Shown: in pieces, positions 10,315 through 24,425 of the stretch | Numbering within the stretch: position 1 is the stretch's first letter | Layout: each line of letters begins with the position of its first letter | Source: Echiichthys vipera | Lineage: Eukaryota; Chordata; Actinopteri; Perciformes; Trachinidae | Direction: 5' to 3' | NCBI GenBank assembly: GCA_963691815.1 | Contig: OY829667.1 | Coordinates: forward strand, 17,292,563 to 17,356,562 | DNA: 64,000 nucleotides | Program-made: the position numbers and the translations under genes | Notes under the pieces: model-generated | Seen by the model: the letters and a program-made list of their open reading frames with translations, nothing else | The model's database searches: none | What the model was told of the DNA's origin: nothing

Positions 10315-11667
10315 AACCCACACACACCTATGAAGACAGCTCCAGCTGAGCCCCTTACTATCCCCTGCTTGGTAAGAGTATCACAGCAACAACATGTGCA
10401 GAGGGGGTGTGAAACTCTCTCCAGCTAATCAAGGCATGTAAGCACCGGTATCTCCACACATGGCCAGACACTTCAAAGCCCCACTGTTGTGTTGCTCGCC
10501 TGACTGTTGTAAATTCCCCTTTCAAATGCTTCAACAAACCCTTTGAACATCCTTCCTGCCCCTTCTTCTTTTTCTCGCTCTCCATCTCTTCTCTCCATCT
10601 TGGCAATCCACCTCTTTCATTACAGCTTGTTTGCTGTGGAGTTTACCCTTTTGGTTTCCGGTGTGAGCACATGCTCTTTGAGTGCATGTTGCATCCTATT
10701 GCATAGCCATAACATATAGTCTGTTGTAACATGTCCTGGAGAAAGCATTACAATGTCTACATTCTACACAAACAATGGCAAGTTGTTCTCTTTGCTGTGC
10801 CATAAACAAGGGGGGTAGACACAGGTAGTCACAATGCAAACAATCCTTCCTTTAATCTAAAGTGGTTAAGCACTGGAGCTTAATGCATCATTGAGCATTA
10901 CATTTTCCACAGACAGTATGCATTAAACTACATATACATCTACATTGCATGTGTCCTCACATGTACACTAGTCAGATGATCTTATGTAATCTATCAGTTG
11001 TTACATGCTACTATGCTAATCAGGCTTGTGATAACTTCTGAATGACTAGCAAGCCTGTAACCTAGTGCCTCTACCTATGTGTTGCATTAGAGGGTTTTTC
11101 AGACTAGATCAGGCACTCCAGTGAAGACGCATTCATTTTCAATCAGGGTAGTGCGTTTAGGCTGAAAAAAAAAAAAAAGTCCAGGGGCCTAGTGTTTTAA
11201 CAGATGGAGAAACTTTTGGAGTAACGCAACCCGACATCACGCCACGTCGGCCAGTCATGACGGCCCATTTTTAGGCAGTCCCGGACAGTAAACATCCCTC
11301 CCTCTATCACTGACACATGACAAAAGAGGAGAGAAAAATACTGAGGGTAAAAAAAAATGAAACACAAGCACTTAATGGCCCAGGAATCTGTGTAACAGCT
11401 GACTGGTTCCTACAACAGTACTATCCCACCATTTTTTTCTTTTTGTCTTTCTGCGTGAAATGAAGCGGCCTGCAGGTGTGCTCAGAATGTTTGAAAACAG
11501 TAATAGTCTACTTATGCTACATTAGGGGACATCACATAAACAGGCCATTTATGTGACACAACCGCCGCACAACCCTGCAGTGATTTGCTGCCGCTGCCGG
11601 AGAGTATGTGAATGCAGCCTTTTTCGTTACATATGTGACTTGGATTCCCTGAGTGAAAGCATTTCCT

Positions 11668-11670
<3 letters not shown>

Positions 11671-11703
<33 letters not shown>
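11671..11703 (+). repeat. (GT)n microsatellite
   Basis: About 16 uninterrupted GT units. Confidence 0.9.
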
Positions 11704-11706
<3 letters not shown>

Positions 11707-12011
11707 ACTCACTGCAGAGACAAAGCTCTCACTTTCCTTTAACCAGTTCAATCGGCCCAAGCAACTCCTCTAATGGTGCAGTTTCTGTCGAGTTTAAAAA
11801 GTGTATATACAGTGATCGTTAATGGTCTCTTCTCCCCCAAAATGCCTTGCATCCAGCATCCTCCTTGTGGCATCTTTATTTCACTCCATACCACCACCCA
11901 AAGTGTGACATCAGTGCTGACACTACCTCCTAGTGCCTGCCTATACCACGCCTTCACCTAAGAAAGTCATCATCCAGGTGCCTGACCCAGCCAATCCTAA
12001 GTAATATGAGA

Positions 12012-12013
<2 letters not shown>

Positions 12014-12049
<36 letters not shown>

Positions 12050-12089
12050 TCTCTCTCTCTCTATCTCTCTCTATCTCTATCTCTCTCTA

Positions 12090-12138
<49 letters not shown>

Positions 12139-12190
12139 CTCTCTCTCTCTGTCTCTCTCTGTCTCTCTCTCTCTTTCTCTCTCTCTATCT
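12014..12190 (+). repeat. Long (CT)n polypyrimidine tract
   Basis: About 177 bases of almost pure pyrimidine: CT units with a few CTAT, CTTT and CTGT variants. The strand asymmetry allows triplex (H-DNA) formation. The serine/leucine-rich frame across it is only the translation of the repeat. Confidence 0.95.
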
Positions 12191-15100
12191 TATCCTCCAA
12201 ACACGTATTTGTCTTAGCCTTCTCTCCCATGGTGTCTGTGGAGTCGAGGATGGCATGCAGAGCAGACAGGCCTGCCAAAGAGCTCGGAGATGGAGGGGGA
12301 GTAAGGAAGCAGGGGAGACCAGGGAGGATAGGGATATATTTCTGAAATATGTATTTAAGAGCTGCATAGGACTAAAATCCCCTTCTCTTGAAAAGTAGAG
12401 GCATTTCAGTTAAATATTTACTTTAAGCTGCACAAGACATGCTAGACTCTGGTGCTGCGATTTTGGTAAGCTGCACAAAGTCGTCATGTTGAACAACTCT
12501 GATCAGACCGATCACTTAATACCAAAAGGAGTTAATGGGAAGGCAGAATTTAAAGCCAGAAATCATGCAATATGATGTCAGTTACCTCCAAAGGAGACAC
12601 TGTGTTGTTGAATGGCAAAATGGAAGTAGGCTTCAGGAGGTAACAATGCAACATTGGTGGGAACAGACTAAGCCTGAGACTGAATTTCTCCTGACGAAGT
12701 AAGAGATAATGGGGGGAAAGGGAGAAAAGATGGGGGGTGGAAAGCATGAAGTTGAAAGAGGTGGTATAAAAGAAAAAGGGGTGAGTTAGAGGGAACAAGA
12801 TGGGGAGTGAAGGTAGAGTGAGGAGATATAGAGGTAGTTTATGGTACAAAGGATAAATATGACAGTCTTCATAGTGTGTGAGGCTAATGGATTTCTCTTG
12901 TTCAGCCCTCATCCTTTCTGAAACACATCCCCGTCCACCGCAGCTTATATTGAAAGCTCCGGACACTCGTCACGACTCGCTGGCTGAAAGTAATGGTGGT
13001 TCATTTCTAATATAAAAATGACTGTTAATATGAAAAGCTTTTGTTGTTGGGACTTCCCTTTTTCTGTATGATTTCTCTAAGGGTGTGTATGATGCACAAG
13101 GAGAAGTTGGCTTTCTTTGACATTTTGAACATTAGAGATCATGCTGTGATATTTTTCAACCGATCGAAACTGCACTCACGCTCCATGCCTGACGTGACAT
13201 ATGATAATGAGTTTTATGTGCACCGTTCCCATGCGTGACATATATCTCTGTCATATAATGATAAATGCAGGACCTCTTTTAGCCAGATTGATTTTTTTAT
13301 TCAGTGATTTCTCAGCTGAAAAAAACACTGTCAGTTTCCCTTGTTCTGAAGTGGCTTTGCTATAAGGTACATGTCCTTGTCAGCAATTAAACAGCTCGAG
13401 GCTAAACACTGCTTTGTCTGCGGAGCACCACTTGTCCACCAACAATGTACTAGTTCATTCTTAACCATTAACATTTAAATGGCGGCCACGATTGATTGAC
13501 CAAGTTTGAATGGCAATTTTAACACACAAGTGATTCCTCTCATCCGCTATCAGTGCTGATGTTGTCACAACATTGTATCACAGGGGCTTTGGCAATTATG
13601 TTTCCTTCGTGCACAATATTTACTGTCACACACTCGCAAACAGCTCCATTTGTAATAGACCGAAATACTAGGTGGCACAATAAAACAAAGCGAGTCATGG
13701 CCTTCACCTCTTATTGATTTTTAACCCTTTAATGTTCTGCTCACCCACTTGGTAGAGCACTTTTTGACACACTATATCTTATTGTAAAATGTGTTGAACT
13801 TATCTCAACCTGGTTGAGCCATCTTTATCCTTCTCTACAGGTGACGCTAGAGAAATCAAGAAATGAAATAGTTTGCCTTTTAAGTTTTCCCTCTTCAGGA
13901 AGTTAACAACAAAATAAGCCACTGCAGACATGATGAGGGCTCTGTGTGTTCATATTTTCAAAGTGAGGCATATTATTTTGACATATTATAGTTTCAGAGG
14001 CTTTAAAGAACAGATTTGTGTAGCTTTATACAGCAACACAATTCTAGAAAGGGTCAAAAGTGTCATTAAAATGGACTATTTCTTATGAAATACATCTGAT
14101 CTTTCATTGTGGTTAATGTATATAGTAATTCCATTAATATTTTTAAGAAAAAAAAATTCAGTATGATTTCTCATTATTTCTGAGATGTATTTAAAGTACT
14201 ATAATGGTAAATATCGTGAATATCTACACAGAAATAATCATACTACTGGTAAAAGTACTAATTCCATGGAAACAAATTGACAGATGTACCAACATTATAA
14301 AAGTACATGGTTATGGTAATTTTTCTTTCTGTAAATATGCCATGAACAGACATCTCAACTCTCGAAATGAACTGCAAAGAAATAAATGTGTTTCATTGCT
14401 TTTTATCTTTGCAAGTTCATTATTTGATCAGCCAGCAGTATGTCCCATGGTTCTAAAAAGTAGTCAGTGGTTCATGTGTATAATCCTTCATATTTCATAT
14501 GCAGAAGATAATTTGGAAATGCGATTGAGTTTAATTCTCCACAAAGGCTAATTTGATAAAGTCTCTCAGCCTGTTTGGATCCATCCATCATCCATCCATC
14601 CATCCATCCATCCATCCACATTTATCACCCCTTTGGTGTGATGTCTTTGCTCAAATTTTCATCTGATGAAGTTTCTGATTGAAGCAATATTTTCTCTCAT
14701 ATTTATTCCAAACAAACTTGTATTACTGCCACTGGAAATATAAATTCAATACATTGCGCACCACCAGGTGGTCCCCAGCAACTGTATGATCCTTTATTTC
14801 CCTGTTTATAGTCGACCACTTATTACAGCATCAATCTAGAACTTGTACGTGTGTGTGTGCATGTTCTGTTATATTTGGTCAATACATCTCTTTAAAATGT
14901 ATTCATTTATGTATTAATTTTTATTTTTCATCAGTATATTAACCTTGTTCTGTTTGAGTACATTCTGTCTTATATTATGTTATATTACCCGACTAAATGT
15001 TATTATTATTTTAACTCACTGAACAATTTATTTTCTGTATATTTTTATCAAAGTAATGAAAATCATTTGTGTCAGAATTATTCGTTGAGTGAAGAGATGG

Positions 15101-15820
15101 GCGTTTGAACTAAAAAAATTGCCTGGTTAACTTCCAATATCCAACCGTGAAAGACTCCATGTGAGTTATTCCTGCTTCATCCATATCTGAAGAAGTTACT
15201 GGTTCACTGAGCAAAGCATTTCACCACCAGCTGCTCAAATGAGCTCAGAAGACTGAGGCTTCACTGTGCAGGCTTGTCTGTCATTGCATTTGTTGCGTAG
15301 AGCGTTACCAAGTGTGAGTATGTTATAGTTATGAGAGTCCTTACTTTAGTACATGTACATAACAGTATATCATTGTAACGCATGCTGCGCTGATAGAACA
15401 CCAATGGCAGCAAATCATTTTTGGGGGAGGACAAAAAACCAAGAGCTGATTCTGATATTCTGACTTTTCTAATTTACAAGGCTTGGTTAGATTGCACTAA
15501 GAAAGTTGAGCCTTGAAGCTCCTGGATTGGATAATGTGAAGTTTTAATTTGGTAATATAATAAGTTGAGGTGAATGAATTGAATGTGAATGAAAATGGAA
15601 CAGACATGGCCGTCTTTTCTCTCTCTGCTACAAAAGCAATAGTAGTGGTGTCAAACATTCACAGCCTTCATCCAACGGTGAAACCATGTACATCAAATGG
15701 ATCTCTCCTTGGTGGCCGTGCCTGAGGGGTTCATCACTGACGAATGGCCTCCAACTAACTCAGGTGAGGGAAGAGTACATCTATACTCAGCACTCCGATG
15801 GCTCCTCAGATGGTGCCTTT
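12191..15820. other. Non-coding stretch, no gene seen
   Basis: AT-rich DNA with chance frames only. It holds one (CCAT)n tract at 14581-14618. Confidence 0.5.
14581..14618 (+). repeat. (CCAT)n microsatellite
   Basis: Nine CCAT units with one deletion in the second unit. Such tetranucleotide runs also form LINE tails in fish, but no LINE sequence was recognised beside it. Confidence 0.85.
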
Positions 15821-15848
15821 GTGTGTGTGTGTGTGTTTGTGTGTGTGA

Positions 15849-15905
<57 letters not shown>
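15821..15905 (+). repeat. (GT)n microsatellite
   Basis: GT run of about 85 bases with TTTG and GAG interruptions in its first half and a pure second half. Confidence 0.95.
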
Positions 15906-15908
<3 letters not shown>

Positions 15909-18103
15909 TTGAGATTGACGGATGAAAAGAGACTGAGCTCATGAAAGGAATGTGATGTTGGATCTCCAAGGTGATGTGTTCGCTTGGTTGTCACGTTGCT
16001 GATTGCTGGTTGGCTTTGGTGACATGTGGCCACTGAAACATGAAGTTACATTAAATTGATTCATGTATAGCATTAAGTTTGGTGTTATGGGAGGCTATTG
16101 GTATACCATATGTTTTATAATTGTGTGGGACTGTTGTTGAATATACAGTATACAAAATATACAGTGTGCAAAATGTTAAACTGTATTTCTAACTGCCGTC
16201 CTGTCAAATAATACCATGTGAGTCTACAGGTGTATGGAGTGTATTTGTCCCTTCAGTCTTTATAAATACTGAATAGCTGTTATATATTGCACATTCACTA
16301 CACCTTTACACAAGTAAAATGACACCTACCCACTTTATTGCTGCATTCAAGACAACTTGGAACAATTTGGACCTCTTAGTAGAAAACGATTACAATAAAA
16401 TGGCACTCAAAGTCCCTATGTGTAAACTCGGGGCGAATCAATCCACCCGACTTCATGGAAAAGCAGGTCCCACAACAATGGCAACACTTATAGAAGTGAA
16501 TATTGTAAATGGTAACCCATCAAATACAAGGCAACTGCTTGTATTTAATCAAAATGATATCCATGGAATATTTAGATATGTTTCTATGTGTATAGTGCAT
16601 AAATGTAATTATGCCGTCTGTTACCTGATCCAACATTTTTCCTCCTCTGCTTCATTTATTAATGCAATGAGGTTTTTCACGATCAGCCATGTTTTTCATT
16701 TATGTTGGGCGTTGTACACCTGGAACTCTTGGAGGATTGAAGTTGGAAATTTTAACTTGGAAATTACGACCTCCGACTTTGACTGTAATTCAGTTCGTTG
16801 TACAAGCCATTTCTGCTTTGGAAAATAATTGTGGTTAGACTTAAAGATGGATGATGCATCTCCACTTCCTCCCACTGTACAAAAGCGAAATATCCTGGAT
16901 AAGTGTGACACCATGTTCATTTTTGTCCAACTTTGGAACCAGAGTCAGCGCAGTAGGGATCATGCGTCCTGTCCATAGCAAACTCTTCTGAAAATGTGAC
17001 ACACGGACATACATAAGTGTACAAAAGAACTACCTAAAATGACAGAAACCATTTTTGGCAAAGATTCACTCTAAATGAGAGCTGCAGGAACTTTCTGAGG
17101 TTTTTTTGAGGCAATTAGAAGCGATCAGCATTATGTAGAACAATAAGAACATGTTCATTGCACTACAGTGATGGTGTTTTTCATGTTCTCTTCATTTTGA
17201 AAAAACGTTATCGCTCCTTTTCTTTTCCCTCTAGCTACAAGAATGCAGTAGAGAAGGATCAAAATGAACCTGTGTCTGGTAGCTCTGGGTGCACAGACTG
17301 ATTACAATCACAGCAGGTTTTAGCAACTTACACCAGATGCTTCTGTCAGCAGCACAAAGGCAGCATTACTGAAATCACATTTATTTATGGATTCCCATTT
17401 CCTTTTGAGTCTGCTTTTAATTCAGGATTTCTGCACACTGAAATACACACGCTTTATGCTTTGAACACACTCACAAGGCCATCAAGGAATGGACGGAGTA
17501 AGTCCTAGTCCATTGATTTCTGATTTTCATTATGCTGCGGCGGGCATTAGGGGGTATTTCACAAAGTGCTCTTTATCAGCTGCGTTCTTTTATGGAATGG
17601 AAATTATAACCATGTGAGAGAAACCTTCCACCCATCTTTGTCAGAGCTAGTCCAGCTAAGTCTGCTGGGATACATTCACTGACATGCTGCAGGCTGGAAG
17701 AGACATCCCCATTCATTGTCAGCTACTGATCAGAGTTTATTCATCTGTAAACTGTTTGGACATAATATCTAGAGTGCTTGGCAGCCATCTTAATGACTGA
17801 TTAGTTACTGAGAGAAGTCATCATCATGTTGTCTGTGTGGTCTGACATCACAGCTGACACCTGCCCACCTTTTAAATGGCTCCTCTGCGTCAGGATTTAG
17901 GATGGTGATGGCTGAAAAATATATAAAAGACAAAGCAAGAGAGAAGAAGTGGGAAAATATATTTTCTCTGAGTGCCTTTGTGCTTTTGCCAACATCTCTT
18001 CACATTGAACTGTTTTTTTTTTTTTTTACCTGTACTCCTTCTCTCTCGCCTACTCCTGTCTCTCTTGTGTGAATCTCAAACGCACAGACCCTCCTTCCTC
18101 ATC

Positions 18104-18134
<31 letters not shown>

Positions 18135-19324
18135 ATACACCCACCCATGCCCTGACACTACCTTGTCTCTCTCTTTCACATTTTTATGCCAGGTGCCCCA
18201 TCTCTGCCTTCACACTATCCGCTGATTCATACCCAAGAGGAATGTATTTCTCCCAACAAAGAAGCCGCCTCACCATTATATTTGTCATCTGTGCCCTTCG
18301 CTGTGCCCCAACTTGTTTTGTAATTGGATCATCTTCTTTTGGGGAGATTTTATGCTTTTACACTTACCGTTCATTTCTGTTTGAGGCTATTCCTTTTTCT
18401 CTCTAAAGAATTAATCATTTGGATCTTTAACTTTTTCCAAGAGTGTTTTACAGAGCTCACAGCTAGGAGAATGTGTTATTGCTTTGCCTGGTTGCATAAA
18501 CCAACTTAAACAGATATTTTAAACCAGCTCTGTGTAATGTGTGGGCAGAGTTGGTTTAAAATCAATCCGTAAGATTTTCATGTAGTTTGTTGTCTGTTAA
18601 GTATTTCAATATTGGTGTCTGTGGTGACATTCCCACACTAGATAGAAATGAACCGCAATGTTAGTGACGCTGCTGACAGCGGTTAGTCTGCGGGTCCATA
18701 ACGCTTAAGATTTGGGAACTTTTATCAGTAAGGGCCGATGCCAAAAATTGTTAGACAAATTTAATGAACAGCAAGAGGATCGGTTGTTCATGATCAAATT
18801 ACAAACTTATTACATGACCGCAGTGTTATTCGCATCATGTCCTGCCCCCTTCTCCTTCCCAGGCACCACCCCTTGTTATGAAACATATCATCCAGCACAG
18901 GTTGTTATGCACAATTTGTGTGTATCTGATGGAAAAATTCCGAATGTGTGAACTCTGGCTGCATTCATTGTTTAATGTTCCACTGTGAGAAGAGGGACCT
19001 TTCTCTCAGTGCATGTTGAGTTGGTGAGAATGCGGATTGTTTTGGAAAACCTTGCTTGTGAATTACTTGTGTTTTCTAAATATATTACCATGACAACCGT
19101 AAGTGTTCAACTGCATCTTAAATGACTTGACTCAGGAGGAGTGCCCTCAGAGAATGTGAGACATTGATGTTGAGGTGTACTCTGTTCTCTTCTTGTACAA
19201 GAATAAATGTCATTTTATTTTAACTTGGAAATGATTCTAAACAGGTCCTTGTGTTACGAGTTTTCCTAACAGTATTCCATGAATTTACTACTGTATTAAG
19301 GCTGCTAATGAACCTTTTTTCTAA
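15906..19324. other. Non-coding stretch, no gene supported
   Basis: It holds the longest frame in the window free of simple repeats (16319-16828, 169 codons), but no domain was recognised in it. A C18 run followed by (AC)n lies at 18103-18145. Confidence 0.45.
18103..18145 (+). repeat. C18 run joined to (AC)n
   Basis: Eighteen consecutive C residues followed by AC dinucleotides. Long C runs are prone to length errors in sequencing. Confidence 0.9.
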
Positions 19325-19520
19325 TCCTAAACAAGTTGTTTTGATGCCTTAACCTAACCGACACCTTCTGTTGCCTAAACGTGACAAGGCATAACCCTTG
19401 CGGTTCACTTCTGATCGCCATTTACTGCATTAATGGCAATGTCATATTTCATATCATATTAAGATATCAAATTGTTGCGCATCACTTTTCGTAAGATATT
19501 TGATGATGAGAATACTATGT
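19325..19520 (+). repeat. Interspersed repeat family B, copy 1
   Basis: Shares an ordered set of blocks with 23690-24130 and, inverted, with 26095-26270. Examples are 'aagttgtttt', 'attgttgcgcat', 'tcgtaagatat' and 'gatgagaatac'. The copies are old and diverged. No terminal repeats or coding capacity seen. Confidence 0.5.
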
Positions 19521-20860
19521 GCAGCGGATTTTGGCGGAAGTCCACTGACAAGACATTTTTACAGATGCAAAACAGTTGTATATTCAGATATGCCCCCAGA
19601 ATAAATCAAAGACCAAGTGCATGCATGGTCGTATTTTAGTGTTAGTAGAACAATATTTTAAAATGAAAGAGACATTGCTTATTGTTTCTGCAAGTAGAGT
19701 TGTGTATGGAGGTGATTAGTGATTTCCACGATCACTGACTAGAATATAGAGTAGTTCAATTTGTGATAGTTGTTGCGATGACATGGTTTATTTGGGGGAT
19801 ATATTCCTAAAACATCCTCACATGTCCCATTTGAACATGCCACTAGAAGGCTGACACTTCCTCTTCCCTTCCCAGGTGACAGCTTATATTTAGGTGAAAT
19901 TCCCTGTAACCTGTACCTTTCTTTTCCCTCCACCTTTCTCTTAAATTACTCAAAATACCCTGTTGGTTTAGTACTAGTAGCACACATGATGAACACAGGT
20001 AATTAGCCCATGTAACGACCACTGTTGTGGTTTGAAAGCATCTACGTAGGTCTAACAGTGTATACTTGATCAAGGATGTTAGTTGTATGCTCTATGTAAA
20101 TACATAGGTAACTTACATATCCAGGTATCACTGCAGTTTATTTCCCTTATACATCTTGAGACATGTCTTGTAATGGCAATATATTAGCAAAGGTAACATC
20201 AGCATGGTGCTCGTGTAAGTGCAACCTCTCGGGAATCAACACAATCTCAATCTTCCTTGAGGATGTGGGGGATGAAGGAGTGATTACATTAAAGTGCAGC
20301 TAATGGAAGCACAAGTGTTGGTAGGTGGGTGGATGAATGAGGTGGGGTGATGTGGGTGAAAGGGATACGCAATTTGCTTGCCTTCATGCTTGTCTTTGTG
20401 TGTGTGGGTGGGCCTGTATGTTGATATGCAATTTGCATGTTTGTGGAGATCTCTGTGAACATGTGTCATGTATACATATGTGTGTGGTATACTATATATT
20501 TGTTATGTATGAGGTATCTAAAAGACCATGAAGAATTCTATACTTTGTTGCTCCATCCCCACTGGCTGTTCATGTTCTCTCTATCCTGTCTGCATTACAC
20601 ATACGCAGCACAAACGTCCATCTATCCCATTCCATCATACTTCTCTCCACGGAACTATAAAAAAAAAATGGCTGTCTTTTAAATAGCCCACTCAGCATGG
20701 TAAGATAACTCGCTTATCATCAAGGTCTGCGAAGACATCACACCAGCACACAGCTGAGGATTTTTGCAAGGCTATGCATTTGCATACCCCACACACACAA
20801 CACATTCACATGCTACTAATCCAGCATACATACTTATTTTTGCATTCACATAGATGCATG

Positions 20861-20862
<2 letters not shown>

Positions 20863-20922
<60 letters not shown>
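20863..20922 (+). repeat. (CA)n microsatellite
   Basis: Thirty uninterrupted CA units. Confidence 0.95.
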
Positions 20923-20926
<4 letters not shown>

Positions 20927-21932
20927 GTGAAAAACAGAGTTGCCAACATATGTCTCTAGCAATCAATTTATGCCACAAGGCTATCTCTCTTGGCTCCCTC
21001 TGCTCACCACAGAGGGCCGCATGCAGACCAGCTTGGCTCTGTTCTCATCATGTTTACTGGCAGAGATAATCTCAAAAGAAAAATTTGCTTTGTGTTGTGT
21101 GACTTTCTGCTGTTATTTATGGGCATATTGACAAATGACAATGAGCAGAGAGCTTCAGCGCTTGTTATTTACACAGTGAGCCGAGTTACTGTAGCAGACA
21201 TTTATGTTTGATGTGCTGCATTCCATTTATGACTGCAGTAATATTGGAATTGTTATGGCTGCTGCAGAGCAGGTAAGTAAAAGTAAAGAGCTTGCTTTTG
21301 ATATGTGAGATTGTGGCAGTGAACATTAAAAAGGGCCATCCGCTAAGTGTTTTGTTTTCAAGGTAAACATTGTTTGGTCGAAATTGTAATGATGATCAGT
21401 CCAGTGTAATGTTTGTGCTCCCTGTAAACACTGTGTCACCTTGCAGTATGCCAGTTATTCCTGTTATTCAGCACCAGTGGAGTGGACAGTTCCCTGTGAA
21501 TTTCCCCTCACTTTGATATTTTTCCACTAGCAAAATAAATGCCTGCTTTCAGGGCAAGGGCAGCAATGCATTAAGAACACAGAAGGAAAGGAAAGAGAGT
21601 AAGAAGAGAAGTAGAGAGTGAGTGAAAAAATGGGGAGATAATCTAACACAGGTGGCTGTTTTTTTTGCGGTTTTGAGGAGGAAATATATCTTGCCTCTTA
21701 TCTGAGCAGTGATGTGGGATCATTAATTTGCCTGCTTCTCTCCCTGCTCCTGCTGAAACCTGCCGTTTCAGTCGATTGCCTGTGGTCATTATGACAAAGA
21801 GGGGAAGGGTGGGAGGAGAAAAAGTAAGGTGAAGCAAAGATTCAACATACATGCATACATACAAAGACAACATACAATTTGTTGTTGAAAGACAGCTACA
21901 AAGTGAAATTGATTCATTTTCTCACATGCATT

Positions 21933-21964
<32 letters not shown>

Positions 21965-21980
21965 CGCGCACACACACACC
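21933..21980 (+). repeat. (CA)n microsatellite with CG interruption
   Basis: CA run broken once by AA and once by CGCG. Confidence 0.9.
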
Positions 21981-23689
21981 AGCCGAATCGCAGCTAGTGT
22001 GTAAAATGAATAGCTGGAAGGACTGATGGACTGTCTTCATTATGTTCCAGTCTGCATCAGAAAAACACAGGGAGAAGACGTGGAGCTAGAAGAGGTTTAA
22101 AATCACCATAATCCCTTCCCTGTGCCTTTTCACTCCTGCTTTTAAGTCACCTCTCTTGCTCTCTTTCCTTGTATCTTTGCTTATTTGTCCATGTCAAACT
22201 ACCCATGTGAGGAAGAAAGGATGCTCTTCACTGTGAAATAATGCCAGGCTTTCTCTTCAAATACAGAAAAAAGGACACTGTAGTGTGGGCACTCAAGCAC
22301 AGTATTCCACTTTAGCATGCGCCATGGACCCCTGCTGGGCCGTCCCTTCATTCAGATTGAGGTATTTTTCTAAGCTTTAAATGCTCCTATCAATTAGTGG
22401 TGGTCTGAGGATTGCTTAGAGCAGCAGGACTACACCTCAGTGATTCAACCTGTCATCTTTTATAGATGTTGGTGAATCTAAAGCACATCTGCCCTCAGAG
22501 GGACCAGTGTGCCGAGTGGTCAGCCGTGGAATCCATTCTCCAGAAGTGGTCCAATAAAGTAGGGGAATAATGAGCAATGGGCTGTGAAAACGAGAAGCTT
22601 GGCTGAATAACAAGGTCAGTATTATTGCATGTGCTTGGTTTATATTGATGATGAGACTGGGGGGTCGTGCTAAAGAAGTGTGCCTTTTCAGAACACTTGA
22701 ATACAAACAGTTGAGTTTTTATCAGGACCAATTACACAAACAAACATCGATTCTGGTTTAAACAAAAAACATTGCTGCATTTAATGAGCCTCAACGCTGT
22801 TAAAAGCTGAATGTTTCCCTATAACCCTTCTAATAAAATGTTCCAAATTAACCCGACCTATTCAGAGGCGTTTCTGTAAACTGTGGATTCTACATTTCTT
22901 CTCACTAATTACAGGTGGGAGTATCAAAAAGAAACTATTATTTAAAAAAAGTATAATATCAGCTAGAGAACCAGCATTCAAAGTGCACCTCTGATAATTG
23001 CTGATTTTCCAAATGGGAACATAGGCCTAAATGAAGAGCAATTATTCACAACATAACTATAAATGAAACAAATAGTCATAGGACAATAGCCTAGAACACA
23101 ACACAGCAATAGAGATAAACAGTGAAATGACATTTAAGGGGTCTATTCTAAAATTATGAATAAAATGAATTGAGTAAAAGCAGTCGTGATTCAAAACAGA
23201 AGGGTTTATCAACAGGGCAATTATATGTATCTGGTCAAACCTATTGACCATTGTTCTCCACACCCAGCTTGACATCCCTACAGAAACCATTGTTAAGAAG
23301 GTCACTACACGGAAAAGAAATGAAAAGGGTTCCACTGCAGTAAGTTCAGGGTGATGACCTTAGCTTCATTCAGCCATTTCGGCATTATACTCTGAAGCTC
23401 CCATTGGACCACATGAATGAGGAGACCTGGAGCCTGGCCATTGGTACTTTGTCAAAAAGTTTACCCAAGTAGGATGACTGCCTCCGGGGAAGCAACACAT
23501 ATCCAGGAAGGTCAGGTCCGAGTGTGGATGAGACTGTCTGCATTAGGGGGTTTTTGTTTTATGTGTGCTAAATACAGGGAAATGTTTAAGTCATACTGTA
23601 ATACACCTAAAAGTCCATGTGTTTGTATTCTTGTATTTCATGTTACAGAATGTTTCAGTTTTGTCAGCAGTCTGGCTGTCATCATTCAC

Positions 23690-24130
23690 TGCACCTACGA
23701 AAAGTAATGCACTGTAATTCATATGTATTCCACATATTTATTAATCTAGAAATAATGTCCGTAATAAAGAAAGAAATTAGGTACCGTGATATAAGACTGC
23801 CAAAATATGTGTAGGGAGGAGGGTCGTGGTGGTAGACGGGTCCCAATTTGGGAAAACACAGGACTTTCACCTGGGGAACCGGTGTTCGTGTCCTGGTAGT
23901 ACTAAGCCAAACCACAATCAGTTTTTTATTTTTAACAAAGTTGTTTTTTTGTTTAACCTTTCACTGTCACGTGCATAGCGCTAAATAGAACGTCATACTT
24001 TGTAAGATAGCATCCAAATTGTTGTGCATAAGTTTCTGTAAGATATCATACAAATCCGCTGTTGAGAATATGTTTCAGCAGTTGTCCTCGCATTCCAGGA
24101 TCTTGTGCATTTCGATGACAGCTTTTGGGT
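23690..24130 (+). repeat. Interspersed repeat family B, copy 2 (longest)
   Basis: The start 'cgaaaagtaatgcactgtaa' matches 'gaaggtaatgcattgtaatt' on the minus strand near 26170. The part from about 24010, with 'ttgttgtgcataa', 'gtaagatatcatacaaatcc' and 'gttgagaata', matches the copies at 19.4 and 26.1 kb. The middle, with 'gggaaaacacaggactttca', is present in this copy only within the window. It looks like a long non-autonomous element; the class is unknown. Confidence 0.55.
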
Positions 24131-24326
24131 ACACTATATTCGGAATATTTCATAATATTCTAGTTATTGTTTGCCATTACTGTTCAGTGTAACCACAGCT
24201 GTAATTACAATCCTTTGGCCATTGTCAGCGATTTGCAACCCCAGTCGCACACACACGCACACACACACACTTATGGGACGTTAATGAGGAAGATTCTTCG
24301 AGCCTCCAACCGTAACATATAAAGAT

Positions 24327-24372
24327 TGTGTGTGTGTGTGTGTGCTTGTGTGTGTGTGTGTGTGTATGTATG

Positions 24373-24424
<52 letters not shown>
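24327..24424 (+). repeat. (GT)n microsatellite
   Basis: GT run of about 98 bases with CTTG, ATGTAT and TTTG interruptions. A smaller (CA)n stands at about 24248-24270, giving opposite-strand runs about 60 bases apart. Confidence 0.95.

Positions 24425-24425
<1 letters not shown>

Larger units (their letters stand above)
9353..12013. other. Non-coding stretch with several microsatellites
   Basis: No gene seen. It contains a C-run plus (CA)n at 10125-10198, (CA)n at 10294-10314, an A14 run near 11166 and (GT)n at 11671-11703. The CpG-bearing part at about 11140-11300 ('acatcacgccacgtcggccag') looks like a relic of a dispersed repeat, but I could not name it. Confidence 0.5.
19521..23689. other. 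Non-coding stretch with CA microsatellites
   Basis: No gene seen. (CA)n tracts lie at 20863-20922 and 21933-21980; all other frames are short and without known motifs. Confidence 0.5.

Noticed and set aside
12006..12398. 130-codon serine/leucine-rich frame
   Set aside because: Two thirds is CT-repeat translation; the remainder shows no known motif.
18712..18951. 79-codon frame starting MGTFISKGRC
   Set aside because: Looked protein-like at first, but there is no known motif, no splice context and the composition is ordinary.
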